Shown: positions 49,011 through 57,604 of the stretch, piece by piece
Layout of the letters: every line of letters begins with the position of its first letter
How positions within the stretch are numbered: position 1 is the first letter of the stretch
From: Luteimonas rhizosphaericola
Lineage (GTDB): Bacteria; Pseudomonadota; Gammaproteobacteria; Xanthomonadales; Xanthomonadaceae
Direction of reading: 5' to 3'
Assembly: GCF_029888045.1 (NCBI RefSeq)
Contig: NZ_JARXRN010000016.1
Location: 248,001 to 312,000, forward strand
Length of the DNA: 64,000 bases
The notes under the pieces: generated by a model
Databases searched by the model: none
Told to the model about the DNA's origin: nothing
Seen by the model: the letters and a program-made list of their open reading frames with translations, nothing else
Position numbers and translations under genes: made by a program

Positions 49011-52000
49011 ATGACGCTCACCGACGCCTCGCTGCGCAACCCCGCCGCCGTCGCCGTCGCGGTGGTCCTGGTGTGCGCGTTCGGCCTGCTCAGCCTCGGC
49101 CGCCTGCCGCTGCAGCTGTTCCCGGACATCGAGCGCCCGCAGATGTCGGTGCAGAGCGCGTGGCGCGCGGCGTCGCCGCAGGAGATGGAATCGGAGATCG
49201 TCGAGCCGATCGAGACCGTGCTGCAGGGCCTGCCGGGTCTCGAGGAGATCGCCTCGAACGTCAATTCCGGCAATGCCACGATCAACCTCACCTTCGCCGT
49301 GGGCAGCGACATGGACGCGATGCTGGTGGAGGTGCTGGCGCGCATGAACCGCCTGCCGCCGCTGCCGCGCGACGCGGTGCCGCCGGTGGTGCGCTCCGGT
49401 TCGGACGACGCCAACAACTCGCTCACCTACTTCTTCGTGCAGCAGCTGCCCGGGACCGCCGGCGACATCGTCGACTACCGGCAGTTCATCGAGGATCGGA
49501 TCGTGCCGCGGCTGACCGCGATCGACGGCGTCGCCGGTGTGGACATCAACGGCGGCACCCCGGAGGAGCTGACCATCACCCTGGACCTGGCGCGCGCGGC
49601 GTCGCTCGGCATCGGCGTGCCGGACGTCGCCGCGGTGGCCGCGCGCGCGACCGACGCCTCCGGCGGCGTGGTCGAGGCCGGCCGCCGCGAATACGTGCTG
49701 CGCTTCGCCGGCCGCTATTCGCCCGACGCGCTGGACGGGCTGATCCTGGCCTGGCGCGAGGGCCGGCCGGTGCGGCTGGCGGACGTGGCCACGGTGGAGG
49801 TGCGGCGCCCGCAGCAGCGCTTCTTCGCCTACCAGAACGGCAATCCGGCGATCGGACTGCGGATCCTGCGCACCCACGATGCCAACGTGCTGGCCACCCT
49901 GGACGAGGTCAAGCGCGTGGTCGCCGATGTCCGCGAACAGGATCTGCGGCCGCTGGGCCTGGACATCGCCCAGAGCTTCGACGCCTCGGTGTTCATCCAT
50001 CGCGCGATCGGGCTGCTCTCGGGCAGCCTGCTGGCCGGTGTGCTGCTCGCGGTGGGCTGCCTGTGGTGGTTCCTGCGCGACCTGCGCGCGACCGCGCTGA
50101 TCGCATGCGCGATCCCGATCTGCCTGCTGGCGACCTTCATCGTGCTGCAGCTGACCGGCCGCAGCCTCAACGTGATCTCGCTGGCGGGCCTGGCGTTCGC
50201 GGTCGGCATGGTGATGGACGCGGCCGTGGTGGTGGCCGAGAACATCGTGCGCCTGCGCGAGACGGGGATGCCGGCCGCGCGCGCCGCGCTGGAGGGCACG
50301 CGCCAGGTCGGCGGCGCGCTGTTCGCCTCGACCCTCACCACGGTCGCGGTGTTCGTGCCGGTGATCTTCATGCGCGACGTCGAAGGCCAGCTGTTCGCCG
50401 ACCTGGCGCTGACGATCTCGATCGCGGTGGGCCTGTCGCTGCTGGTCGCGCTGACCGTGCTCCCGGCCGCCGCCGGCCGCTGGCTGCGGCCGCAGCCGGG
50501 CGCCAGCGCGCACCATCGCGCCTGGTCGCGGATCGGCGCCTGGGCGCTGGGCGCCACGCGCACCCGGCGCCAGCAACTGGGATGGGTCGGCGCACTGGTG
50601 CTGGGCCCGGTGCTGGCGACCGCCGCGCTGCTGCCGCAGATCGACTACCTGCCGCCGGTCAAGCGCGCGGCGGTGGATGCCTTCTTCACCTTCCCGCCCG
50701 GCATGAGCCCGGAGCTGGTGAATCGCGAGATCGTGCCGGTGCTGCTTGAGCGAATGCGGCCCTACATGGACGGCGAACGCGCGCCGCAGCTGAGCAACTG
50801 GTACGTCAACCTGTGGCCGGGGGCCGGCTCGCTGGGTGCGCGCGTGGTCGATCCGGACGACATCGGCGAACTCGAGCGCATCGTCCGCGACGAGGTCGTC
50901 ACCGGCCTGCCCGACACCCGCGCGTTCGCCAGCGAGGGCGAACTGTTCGGCGGCTTCGGCGGCTCGCCGCGCGCGATCGCGATCCATCTCCAGCACGGCG
51001 ACGGCGACGCGCTCGCGGCCGCGGCCGAAGCCGGGCGGCAGGCGCTGTCCATGCACTTTCCCGGCGCCAACGTGCAGGCCTGGCCGAACGCGGACGCCGG
51101 CACGCCGGAGCTGCGCGTGGCCCCGGACGACCGCCGCCTCGCCGAGGCCGGCTGGCAGCGCAGCGAACTGGCCACGGTGGTGCGCGCGCTCGGCGACGGC
51201 CAGTGGCTGGGCGAGTACTTCGACGGCGACCGCCGGCTGGCGATCCTGCTGCGCGGCGCGCGCCAGGACGGGCTGCCGCTCGAGGCCGCGCCGCTATCCA
51301 CGCCGGCGGCGGGCGTGCTCGCGCTGGGCGAACTGGCACGCGTGGACACCGTGCTGGCGCCGAACCAGCTGCGCCGCATCGACCGCCGCCGCACGTTGAC
51401 GCTCACCGTCGATCCGCCGCCGGCGATGTCGCTGGAGCAGGCGCTGGAGATCGTCGACGGCCGCATCGTGCCGGCCCTGCGCGAAGCACTGCCGGCGGAT
51501 GCGTCGATCCGCGTCGCCGGCAGCGCCGACCGGCTCGACCAGGTGGTGGGCGCGATGGGCGCGAACTTCGCGATGGCGCTCGGGGTGCTGTTCCTGCTGC
51601 TGGCCGCGATGTTCCGCTCGCTGCGCGACAGCGCGTTCGTGATGGCGACCCTGCCGATGGCGGTGTTCGGCGGCGTGCTGGGCCTGCGCGCGCTCGACCT
51701 GGCCGTCGGCCAGACGCTCGACCTGCTGTCGATGATCGGCTTCATCCTGCTGCTGGGGATGGTGATCAACAACGCGATCCTGCTCGTCGCCCAGGCGCGC
51801 GAAGCGCAGGCCGCCGGCGCCACGCTCGACGACGCCCTGCGCCAGGCGCTGGACCAGCGGCTGCGGCCGATCCTCATCGCCGCGCTGACCGGCGTGCTCG
51901 GCGCGCTGCCGATGGCGATCAATCCCGGGCCGGGCGCGGTGATCTACCGCGGGCTGGCCGCGGTGTCGGTCGGCGGCGTCGCGCTCAGCCTCGTGTTCAC

Positions 52001-52094
52001 CGTGGTGCTGGTGCCCGCGCTGATGCGACTGGCGGACCGCCGTCCGCGGCCCGCGCCCGACGACCTGCGCGACATCGTCCCCCTGCCCGCCTGA
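49011..52094 (+). CDS. RND efflux permease
   Basis: 1027 residues, twelve-helix RND layout with two large periplasmic loops. LPLQLFPDIERPQMSVQSAW, GMVMDAAVVVAENIVRLRE in helix 4, and LSMIGFILLLGMVINNAILL in helix 10 are diagnostic. Helix 4 has Asp followed by Ala where AcrB has two Asp, as in heavy-metal type and some other RND pumps. Substrate unknown. ATG 49011 begins the family sequence. Unusually, the permease precedes its adaptor gene, 23 nt downstream; no outer-membrane channel gene follows. Confidence 0.9.
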   Translation: MTLTDASLRNPAAVAVAVVLVCAFGLLSLGRLPLQLFPDIERPQMSVQSAWRAASPQEMESEIVEPIETVLQGLPGLEEIASNVNSGNATINLTFAVGSDMDAMLVEVLARMNRLPPLPRDAVPPVVRSGSDDANNSLTYFFVQQLPGTAGDIVDYRQFIEDRIVPRLTAIDGVAGVDINGGTPEELTITLDLARAASLGIGVPDVAAVAARATDASGGVVEAGRREYVLRFAGRYSPDALDGLILAWREGRPVRLADVATVEVRRPQQRFFAYQNGNPAIGLRILRTHDANVLATLDEVKRVVADVREQDLRPLGLDIAQSFDASVFIHRAIGLLSGSLLAGVLLAVGCLWWFLRDLRATALIACAIPICLLATFIVLQLTGRSLNVISLAGLAFAVGMVMDAAVVVAENIVRLRETGMPAARAALEGTRQVGGALFASTLTTVAVFVPVIFMRDVEGQLFADLALTISIAVGLSLLVALTVLPAAAGRWLRPQPGASAHHRAWSRIGAWALGATRTRRQQLGWVGALVLGPVLATAALLPQIDYLPPVKRAAVDAFFTFPPGMSPELVNREIVPVLLERMRPYMDGERAPQLSNWYVNLWPGAGSLGARVVDPDDIGELERIVRDEVVTGLPDTRAFASEGELFGGFGGSPRAIAIHLQHGDGDALAAAAEAGRQALSMHFPGANVQAWPNADAGTPELRVAPDDRRLAEAGWQRSELATVVRALGDGQWLGEYFDGDRRLAILLRGARQDGLPLEAAPLSTPAAGVLALGELARVDTVLAPNQLRRIDRRRTLTLTVDPPPAMSLEQALEIVDGRIVPALREALPADASIRVAGSADRLDQVVGAMGANFAMALGVLFLLLAAMFRSLRDSAFVMATLPMAVFGGVLGLRALDLAVGQTLDLLSMIGFILLLGMVINNAILLVAQAREAQAAGATLDDALRQALDQRLRPILIAALTGVLGALPMAINPGPGAVIYRGLAAVSVGGVALSLVFTVVLVPALMRLADRRPRPAPDDLRDIVPLPA

Positions 52095-52117
52095 TCCGCC
52101 CGCACCGGAGTCCTGCC

Positions 52118-53227
52118 ATGCGTCCCCTGACCACGTCCCTGTTCGCCGCCGCCCTCATCGGCACCACCGCGCTCGCGCTGCTCTCGCGCGGCACCGGCGC
52201 CGGTGCCAGCGAGGCCGCTCCCGTCCCCGCGCCTGCGCCCGAAGCCGTGGTGCAGGTAGCGCCCGCGGTCCGCACGGAATTCTCGCCGCGCCACTGGGCC
52301 CCCGGCAGCGTGGTCAGCCGCCACGATTCGCGCGTGGCCGGCGAGGTGTCGGGCCGCGTGCTGCGCATCGCCGAGGTCGGCGACACGGTGCGCGCCGGCG
52401 CACCGCTCGCGGTGCTCGACGACACCGCGGTGCGCCTGGCCGAAGCCGAACACCTGGCGGCGATCGCGCGTGCGCAGTCGCTGCTGCAGCTGGCGCAGGC
52501 GCAGGAGCGCCGCTACGCCGCGCTGTCCGCGCAGCAGGCCATCGCCCGGGCCCAGTACGAACAGCAGCGCGTGGATCGCGAGGTGCTCGCGCAGGACCTC
52601 GCCGGCGCGCGCGCCGCGCTCGCGGTCACGCGCCACCAGCGCGAACGGATGGTGGTGCGGGCCCCGTTCGACGGCGTGGTCGCCGAGCGACTGGTGCAGC
52701 CGGGCGAACACCTTGCGGCCGGGGCGGCGGTGGCGCGCCTGGTCGATCCCGCGGCGCGCGAAGTGCGTGTGCATGCCCCGGTCGCGCTCGCCGGCCACCT
52801 GGCCGCGGGTGCGCGCGTGGTAGTGCGCAGCGACGACGACCTGCGCGACGCCGTGGTGACCGCGCTGGTGCCGGTCGGCGACGAAAGCTCGCGCCAGCTC
52901 GAACTGCGCGTGGCCGTCCAGGAGCAGGCGTTTTCCGTCGGCAGCGCGGTCACGGTCGGCCTGCCGAGCGCGCAGACGCGGGCGGTGCTGGCCGTGCCGC
53001 GCGATGCGGTGGTGCTGCGCCGGGAGGGCGATTTCGTGATGCGGGTGGACGCCGCCGGCAAGGCCGAGCGGCTGCCGGTGCGCACGGGCGCGGAACTCGA
53101 CGGGCTGGTGGAAATCACCGGTGCGGTCGCCCCCGGCGACCGGCTGGTGGTGCGCGGCGCCGAGCGGCTGGAAGCCGGCCAGGCGCTGCGGATCGAGCCT
53201 GGCGTCGACGCGCTGGCCGCGCGCTGA
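52118..53227 (+). CDS. RND periplasmic adaptor (membrane fusion) protein
   Basis: 369 residues. N-terminal signal or anchor (TTSLFAAALIGTTALALLS), lipoyl half-motifs (VSGRVLRIAEVGDTVRAGAP and VRAPFDGVVAERLVQPGEHL) flanking a helical hairpin (about 100-150), then a beta-barrel and membrane-proximal domain. It links the permease to an outer-membrane factor encoded elsewhere. GGAG (52107-52110) precedes the ATG. It ends 11 nt from the converging Nudix gene. Confidence 0.92.
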   Translation: MRPLTTSLFAAALIGTTALALLSRGTGAGASEAAPVPAPAPEAVVQVAPAVRTEFSPRHWAPGSVVSRHDSRVAGEVSGRVLRIAEVGDTVRAGAPLAVLDDTAVRLAEAEHLAAIARAQSLLQLAQAQERRYAALSAQQAIARAQYEQQRVDREVLAQDLAGARAALAVTRHQRERMVVRAPFDGVVAERLVQPGEHLAAGAAVARLVDPAAREVRVHAPVALAGHLAAGARVVVRSDDDLRDAVVTALVPVGDESSRQLELRVAVQEQAFSVGSAVTVGLPSAQTRAVLAVPRDAVVLRREGDFVMRVDAAGKAERLPVRTGAELDGLVEITGAVAPGDRLVVRGAERLEAGQALRIEPGVDALAAR

Positions 53228-53238
53228 AGGCGCGCGGA

Positions 53239-53727
53239 TCAGATCCGCGTCACCCGCCAGGACTGCATGCGGCCATCGCGATACGGCATCACGCCGTGGA
53301 ACGCGCGCGGATCGTCGTCGAACACCAGCGGCAGGAAGTGGCGGTCGCCCTCCCACAGGGGCAGGTCGAGCAGGCGCTCCACCTCCACCCACTCCAGCGT
53401 GCCCTCGGCATTGGACGTGAACGGCTCGCCCGAGTAGCGCGTGACCACGAACACGAAGCCGAACCAGTCCTCGCCCTGGCGGCCGAAGCCGGGCCAGCTG
53501 ATCGTCCCGCGCAGCTGCAGTTCGTCGCAGTCGATGCCGGCTTCCTCGCGGATCTCCCGCCGCATGCCCGACACCACGTCCTCGTCGGCCTCGAGCTTGC
53601 CGCCCAGGCCGTTGTACTTGCCCAGGTGCTGGTCGCCGGGACGCGCGTTGCGGTGGATCATCAGCACCCGGCGCCGGTCGGGCGAGAGCACGTAGCCCAG
53701 CGTGGCGGCGATGGGGGTGTAGGGCAT
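53239..53727 (-). CDS. Nudix hydrolase, MutT-like
   Basis: 162 residues. The Nudix box is complete: G-x5-E-x7-REIREEAGI, beginning GKLEADEDVVSGMRREIREE. LGYVLSPDRRRVLMIHRN at the N-terminus resembles 8-oxo-dGTP diphosphatases. A TACCAT -10 at 53761-53756 predicts a start near 53749, so ATG 53727 is likelier than ATG 53757. Probably cleans oxidised nucleotides in the cytosol; substrate inferred. Confidence 0.88.
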   Translation of the reverse strand: MPYTPIAATLGYVLSPDRRRVLMIHRNARPGDQHLGKYNGLGGKLEADEDVVSGMRREIREEAGIDCDELQLRGTISWPGFGRQGEDWFGFVFVVTRYSGEPFTSNAEGTLEWVEVERLLDLPLWEGDRHFLPLVFDDDPRAFHGVMPYRDGRMQSWRVTRI

Positions 53728-53755
53728 GGGCCGGCGCGGGCGATACGGGCCGGGC

Positions 53756-53761
53756 ATGGTA
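53756..53761 (-). promoter_or_regulatory. -10 element of the Nudix gene
   Basis: Minus-strand TACCAT inside CTCCGCTACCATGC, a 14-nt string also found at the kinase promoter (26953-26958). It supports ATG 53727 with about 22 nt of leader. Confidence 0.45.
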
Positions 53762-53970
53762 GCGGAGCCGACGGTGCGAGATAGCACCACGGTGTCCGTG
53801 GCGGCCAATGAGCTGGGGGCCGGCCGCCGGGGCGCCGGGATGCACGGCCGCCTGTGCCGTGACGCCGGGCCCGGCCAGCCGCGGCCCATCGCGGACTGTG
53901 GCGACAGTCACAGCTTGGGCCGCCCATCGCCCGATACCCTTCGGCCAGGGGACCCATCCAGGATATCGAC

Positions 53971-55740
53971 ATGACGCCAGGCCTTTCACAGGCGGAGCGC
54001 ACGCTGCTCGAGCGCGCGCACCGCCAGCGCTACAAGCTTGCCCGCGCCCCCCGCTTCCAGCCCGCTCCTGCGGCCACCTCCCCCCGCGCGGCTGCCGGGG
54101 CGGTGGCCGAAAAGTCGTCCCGGGGACGCCTGCTTACGCTGGCCAAGCCACCGTTCGCGGTACGCGTGCTCAACAAGATGAGCTACGGCGCCACGCCTGC
54201 GTCGATCGCCGAGTTCAACGCGCTCGGCAGCAGCGACGCTGCCCGGCTGACCGCATGGGTCGACCGCCAGCTCAGCCCCTCGGCGATCGACGACTCGGCC
54301 GTCGCCACCCGGCTGGCGAACGCGGGCTATACCACGCTCGGCAAGACGCTCGCCCAGCAGTGGTCCGAACACGTTCGCGCCAACGTGGAGTGGGCGGTGC
54401 GAATGCGCCCGGGGTGGGAAGTGCAGCGCGAAGCACTGGTGCGCGCGGTGTACTCCAAGCGCCAGCTCTTCGAGGTGACCACCGCGTTCTGGCACGACCA
54501 TTTCAACGTCATGCTGAGCGACTACGACACCTGCCCGGTCTACGGTAGCTACGACCGTGATGTGATCCGCGCCAATGCGCTCGGCAACTTCCGCACCATG
54601 CTCGAGGCCGTGGCCAAGAGCACCGCGATGCAGATCTATCTCGACAACAAGTCGAACCGGCGCTCGGGGCCGAACGAAAACTTCGCGCGCGAGCTGCTGG
54701 AACTGCATACCTTCGGCGCCGAGAACTATCTCGGCTTCATGGATCCCTTCGAGGTGCCGCCCTGCCCCGAGGATCGCAATTACCCGATCGGCTACACCGA
54801 CATCGATGTCTACGAGACCGCCGCCGCGTTCACCGGCTGGACGATCAACAACAACCACTGGGAATTCACCCACGCCAGGAAGGACGACGGCGGCTTCTAC
54901 TACCACGCCGACTGGCACGATTCGGGCCCGAAGTTCGTGCTTGGCAACTTCATCTACCCCGAGCGGCCAGCGCTGCAGGACGGGCGCGACATCCTCGACC
55001 GCATCGCCAGCCATCCGCGGGTGGCGAAGTTCATCTGCCGCAAGCTAGTGCGCCGCTTCGTGGCCGACGATCCGTCCCAGTCGCTGGTCGACAGCGCCGC
55101 AGCCGTGTTCCGCAGCAACTGGCAGCATCCCGAGCAGATCAAGCGCACCCTGCGCCACATTCTGCTTTCCGACGAGGCGCAGCACGCCTGGGGCCGCAAG
55201 ACCCGGCGCCCGTTCGAGGCGGTCGCGGCCTCGCTGCGCGCGCTCGGCTGCGAGTGGACCTACACCTTCGACGAGAACCGCAGCAACGACCTCAACTGGC
55301 GCATGGGCTTCACCGGCCACCAGCCCTACGACTGGCCCGCGCCCAACGGCTATCCCGACGTCGCCACCGCCTGGTCCGGCGCCAGCAGCTTCGGCATGAC
55401 CTGGAAGCTGCTCAACTGGCTGACCGAAACCAACAATGTCGCCGGCGACGGCAAGCTGCTGCCGATCCTCCAGCTCACCCGCGCCGGCGTGCCGGCCAGC
55501 CAATGGACCGCGAACCGTCTGGTGGAATTCTGGTGCCGGCGCATCCTGGGCTACATGCCCAAGTCCCAGCGCGTGTCGGCGCTGCGCGCGTTCCTGGCCC
55601 AGAACGGCGACCCGGCGACCTACGTCATCGAGGACACCAACAGCTGGGCCCAGAACGACCTCAAGCGCCACTACAACCAGGAACGGCTGCGCAGCATGGT
55701 GTCGCTGATCCTGATGTCCCCCGAATTCCTGAGCCGCTGA
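53971..55740 (+). CDS. DUF1800-family protein
   Basis: 589 residues. DUF1800 features: RVLNKMSYGATPASIAEFN, FWHDHFNVML, NENFARELLELHTFG, ETAAAFTGWTI, HDSGPKFVLG and the Trp/Pro-rich GHQPYDWPAPNGYPD motif near the C-terminal third. Function unknown; the family is almost always paired with DUF1501, as here (10 nt apart). There is no obvious signal peptide: the N-terminus is charged (RTLLERAHRQRYKLARAP). It might leave the cell by piggy-back with its Tat-like partner, which is inference. Confidence 0.9.
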   Translation: MTPGLSQAERTLLERAHRQRYKLARAPRFQPAPAATSPRAAAGAVAEKSSRGRLLTLAKPPFAVRVLNKMSYGATPASIAEFNALGSSDAARLTAWVDRQLSPSAIDDSAVATRLANAGYTTLGKTLAQQWSEHVRANVEWAVRMRPGWEVQREALVRAVYSKRQLFEVTTAFWHDHFNVMLSDYDTCPVYGSYDRDVIRANALGNFRTMLEAVAKSTAMQIYLDNKSNRRSGPNENFARELLELHTFGAENYLGFMDPFEVPPCPEDRNYPIGYTDIDVYETAAAFTGWTINNNHWEFTHARKDDGGFYYHADWHDSGPKFVLGNFIYPERPALQDGRDILDRIASHPRVAKFICRKLVRRFVADDPSQSLVDSAAAVFRSNWQHPEQIKRTLRHILLSDEAQHAWGRKTRRPFEAVAASLRALGCEWTYTFDENRSNDLNWRMGFTGHQPYDWPAPNGYPDVATAWSGASSFGMTWKLLNWLTETNNVAGDGKLLPILQLTRAGVPASQWTANRLVEFWCRRILGYMPKSQRVSALRAFLAQNGDPATYVIEDTNSWAQNDLKRHYNQERLRSMVSLILMSPEFLSR

Positions 55741-55750
55741 GGACGACACC

Positions 55751-57301
55751 ATGACCAGGATCGAACTCGACCGCCGCGAATTCCTCAAGGGCTGCTGCGC
55801 GACCGCCGCGGTCGGCGCCGCCGGCCCCGCCCTGCTGTTCGGCAGCCCCGCGCACGCGGCGGTCAACAGCTACGACACCGTCGTCCACGTGTTCCTGCGC
55901 GGCGGCATCGACGGGCTCAACCTCGTGCTGCCGGTCTCCGGCAACGACCGCACCTACTACGAGCAGGCGCGGCCGGACCTGCGGGTGCCGGTCAGCGGCG
56001 ACAACGCCGCCCTGCCGCTCACGCTCGCCAACGGCAGTGCCACCGGCTTCGGCCTCCACGGCGCCGCGTCCGGGCTGCGCGACATCTGGAACGACGGCAA
56101 GCTGGCGATCGTGCATTGCTGCGGCCTGCTCACCACGGTCACCCGCAGCCACTTCGATGCCCAGCAGTACCTGGACTTCGGTACCCCCGGCAGCAAGGGA
56201 AACGGCACCGGCTGGATCGCGCGCGCATGGGGCACCCAGCCCGGCGCGTCCTCGTCCACGATCATGCCGGCGCTGGCGGTGAACAGCCGCATGCCCGCCA
56301 ACCTGCTCGGTGCCACCCAGGCGCTGACCATGGGCAGCCCGAACGACTTCATGCTCAACAACGGGTCATGGGCCTGGCAGCAGGCCCGCGAGGGCTCGCC
56401 GGCGGGCTTCAAGGGAGTGAACGAAACCCTGGCCAGCATGTGGCAGGGCAACGTCGGCCTCGAGCACAGCGGCCGGGCGGCGGACGGTGCCCTGCGCACC
56501 GTCGCGAGCCAGCCCTACACGGGCACCCTCCCAGCCTCGTGGCCCACCACCAACGTCGCGCGCCAGCTGTGGACGGTGGCGCAGTCGATCCGCTTCAACC
56601 TGGGGCTGCGCTACGCCACCATCGACGTCGGCGGCTGGGACACGCACGACGGCCAGGGCAATGGCGGCGGCGGGTATTTCCGCGACCGAGTGGGCGAACT
56701 GTCGCAGGCGCTGGCCGCGTTCTACGCCGAGCTGAGCGGCACCGGCGAGATGGCGCGGGTGACGGTGGTGGTCCAGTCCGAATTCGGACGCCGGGTGCGC
56801 GAGAACGGCAGCGGCGGCACCGACCACGGCTACGGCAACCCGCTGCTGGTCCTCGGTGGCCCGGTCAACGGCCGCCGCTTCTACGGCAGCTGGCGCGGGC
56901 TCAATCCCGAGATCCTCTCGCCCTACTTCGGCGACGTGCCGGTGACCACGGACTTCCGTCGCGTGTTCACCGAACTGCTGCAGTCGCGCATGGGCCACAC
57001 GCGCACCGCCGAGGTGTTCCCGGGCTACAGCGGCTACAGTCCGCTCGGCATGTTCGCGGGTGCGGGCGCTGCGGCAGCGGCGGGCGCGCCGGAACCCGTG
57101 CGCCAGACGTCGCAGCCGGCGTTGCGCAACCTGCGCACGACTCCGTCGGCCAACCCGGCCGGCTCCCCCGACAGCGGCGCGGCCGTCGCCGGTCCGATCC
57201 GCCACCGCCGCGGCACGGTCCGCATGCCGCCACGACTCGCGCAGCCGCTCCTGCGCCTGCGCCTGAAGCTGTTCCGCCTGATGCAACAGCACCGGCTGTA
57301 G
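55751..57301 (+). CDS. DUF1501-family (sulfatase-like) protein with Tat-type signal
   Basis: 516 residues. N-terminus RREFLKGCCATAAVGAAGPA is a twin-arginine signal, ending at AHA-AVN near residue 36. DUF1501 segments follow: FLRGGIDGLNLVLPV, FGLHGAASGLRDIWNDGKLA, GGWDTHDGQGN, VVVQSEFGRRVREN and DHGYGNPLLVLGG. The last ~85 residues form a low-complexity tail ending in a basic Leu/Arg helix. The fold is alkaline-phosphatase-like; activity is unknown. Translated from an ATG 10 nt after the DUF1800 stop. Confidence 0.9.
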   Translation: MTRIELDRREFLKGCCATAAVGAAGPALLFGSPAHAAVNSYDTVVHVFLRGGIDGLNLVLPVSGNDRTYYEQARPDLRVPVSGDNAALPLTLANGSATGFGLHGAASGLRDIWNDGKLAIVHCCGLLTTVTRSHFDAQQYLDFGTPGSKGNGTGWIARAWGTQPGASSSTIMPALAVNSRMPANLLGATQALTMGSPNDFMLNNGSWAWQQAREGSPAGFKGVNETLASMWQGNVGLEHSGRAADGALRTVASQPYTGTLPASWPTTNVARQLWTVAQSIRFNLGLRYATIDVGGWDTHDGQGNGGGGYFRDRVGELSQALAAFYAELSGTGEMARVTVVVQSEFGRRVRENGSGGTDHGYGNPLLVLGGPVNGRRFYGSWRGLNPEILSPYFGDVPVTTDFRRVFTELLQSRMGHTRTAEVFPGYSGYSPLGMFAGAGAAAAAGAPEPVRQTSQPALRNLRTTPSANPAGSPDSGAAVAGPIRHRRGTVRMPPRLAQPLLRLRLKLFRLMQQHRL

Positions 57302-57604
57302 CCGGCGAGCCGGGGACCGCTGTCCGCGTCGCCCCGGCCGCGTCGGGTGGGCAACGGCCCAGGTCCGTGCGGATCACGACCTGGATCGGTGCCGCGCGCC
57401 GGCACCAGGCCGTCCGGCCATCACCGTCGGGGCAACCGCATCGCCCTCCGGTTCGATCAGTGCGGAAACCACGCAGCCTCCCAGGCGAAAGGCTGCGGTG
57501 GGCCCGTCCGCGCGCCCCGAATGGCCCCCTGCGGGACCGGCGTCCGGGCAACGAAAAAGCGGGCCGAAGCCCGCTTTTCCGTATCGCGAAGGTGTGCCGC
57601 GCCG
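57302..57604. other. 303-nt intergenic region holding the pnp terminator
   Basis: Between the convergent DUF1501 and pnp genes. No gene is evident; apart from the hairpin at 57554-57578 it is GC-rich unique sequence. Confidence 0.6.
57554..57578 (-). terminator. Intrinsic terminator of pnp, probably bidirectional
   Basis: Stem GCGGGC / GCCCGC with a 4-nt loop (CGAA on plus, TTCG on minus), flanked by A5 on one side and T4 on the other. Read on the minus strand it is GCGGGC-TTCG-GCCCGC followed by TTTTT, 27 nt beyond the pnp stop. Confidence 0.88.

Noticed and set aside
47610-51056. 1148-codon minus-strand frame opposite the kinase, regulator and RND genes
   Set aside because: No domain pattern; opposite three clear genes.
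53728-53757. ATG 53757 as the Nudix start
   Set aside because: It overlaps the predicted -10 element, and the added residues (PGPYRPRRP) are not family-like.
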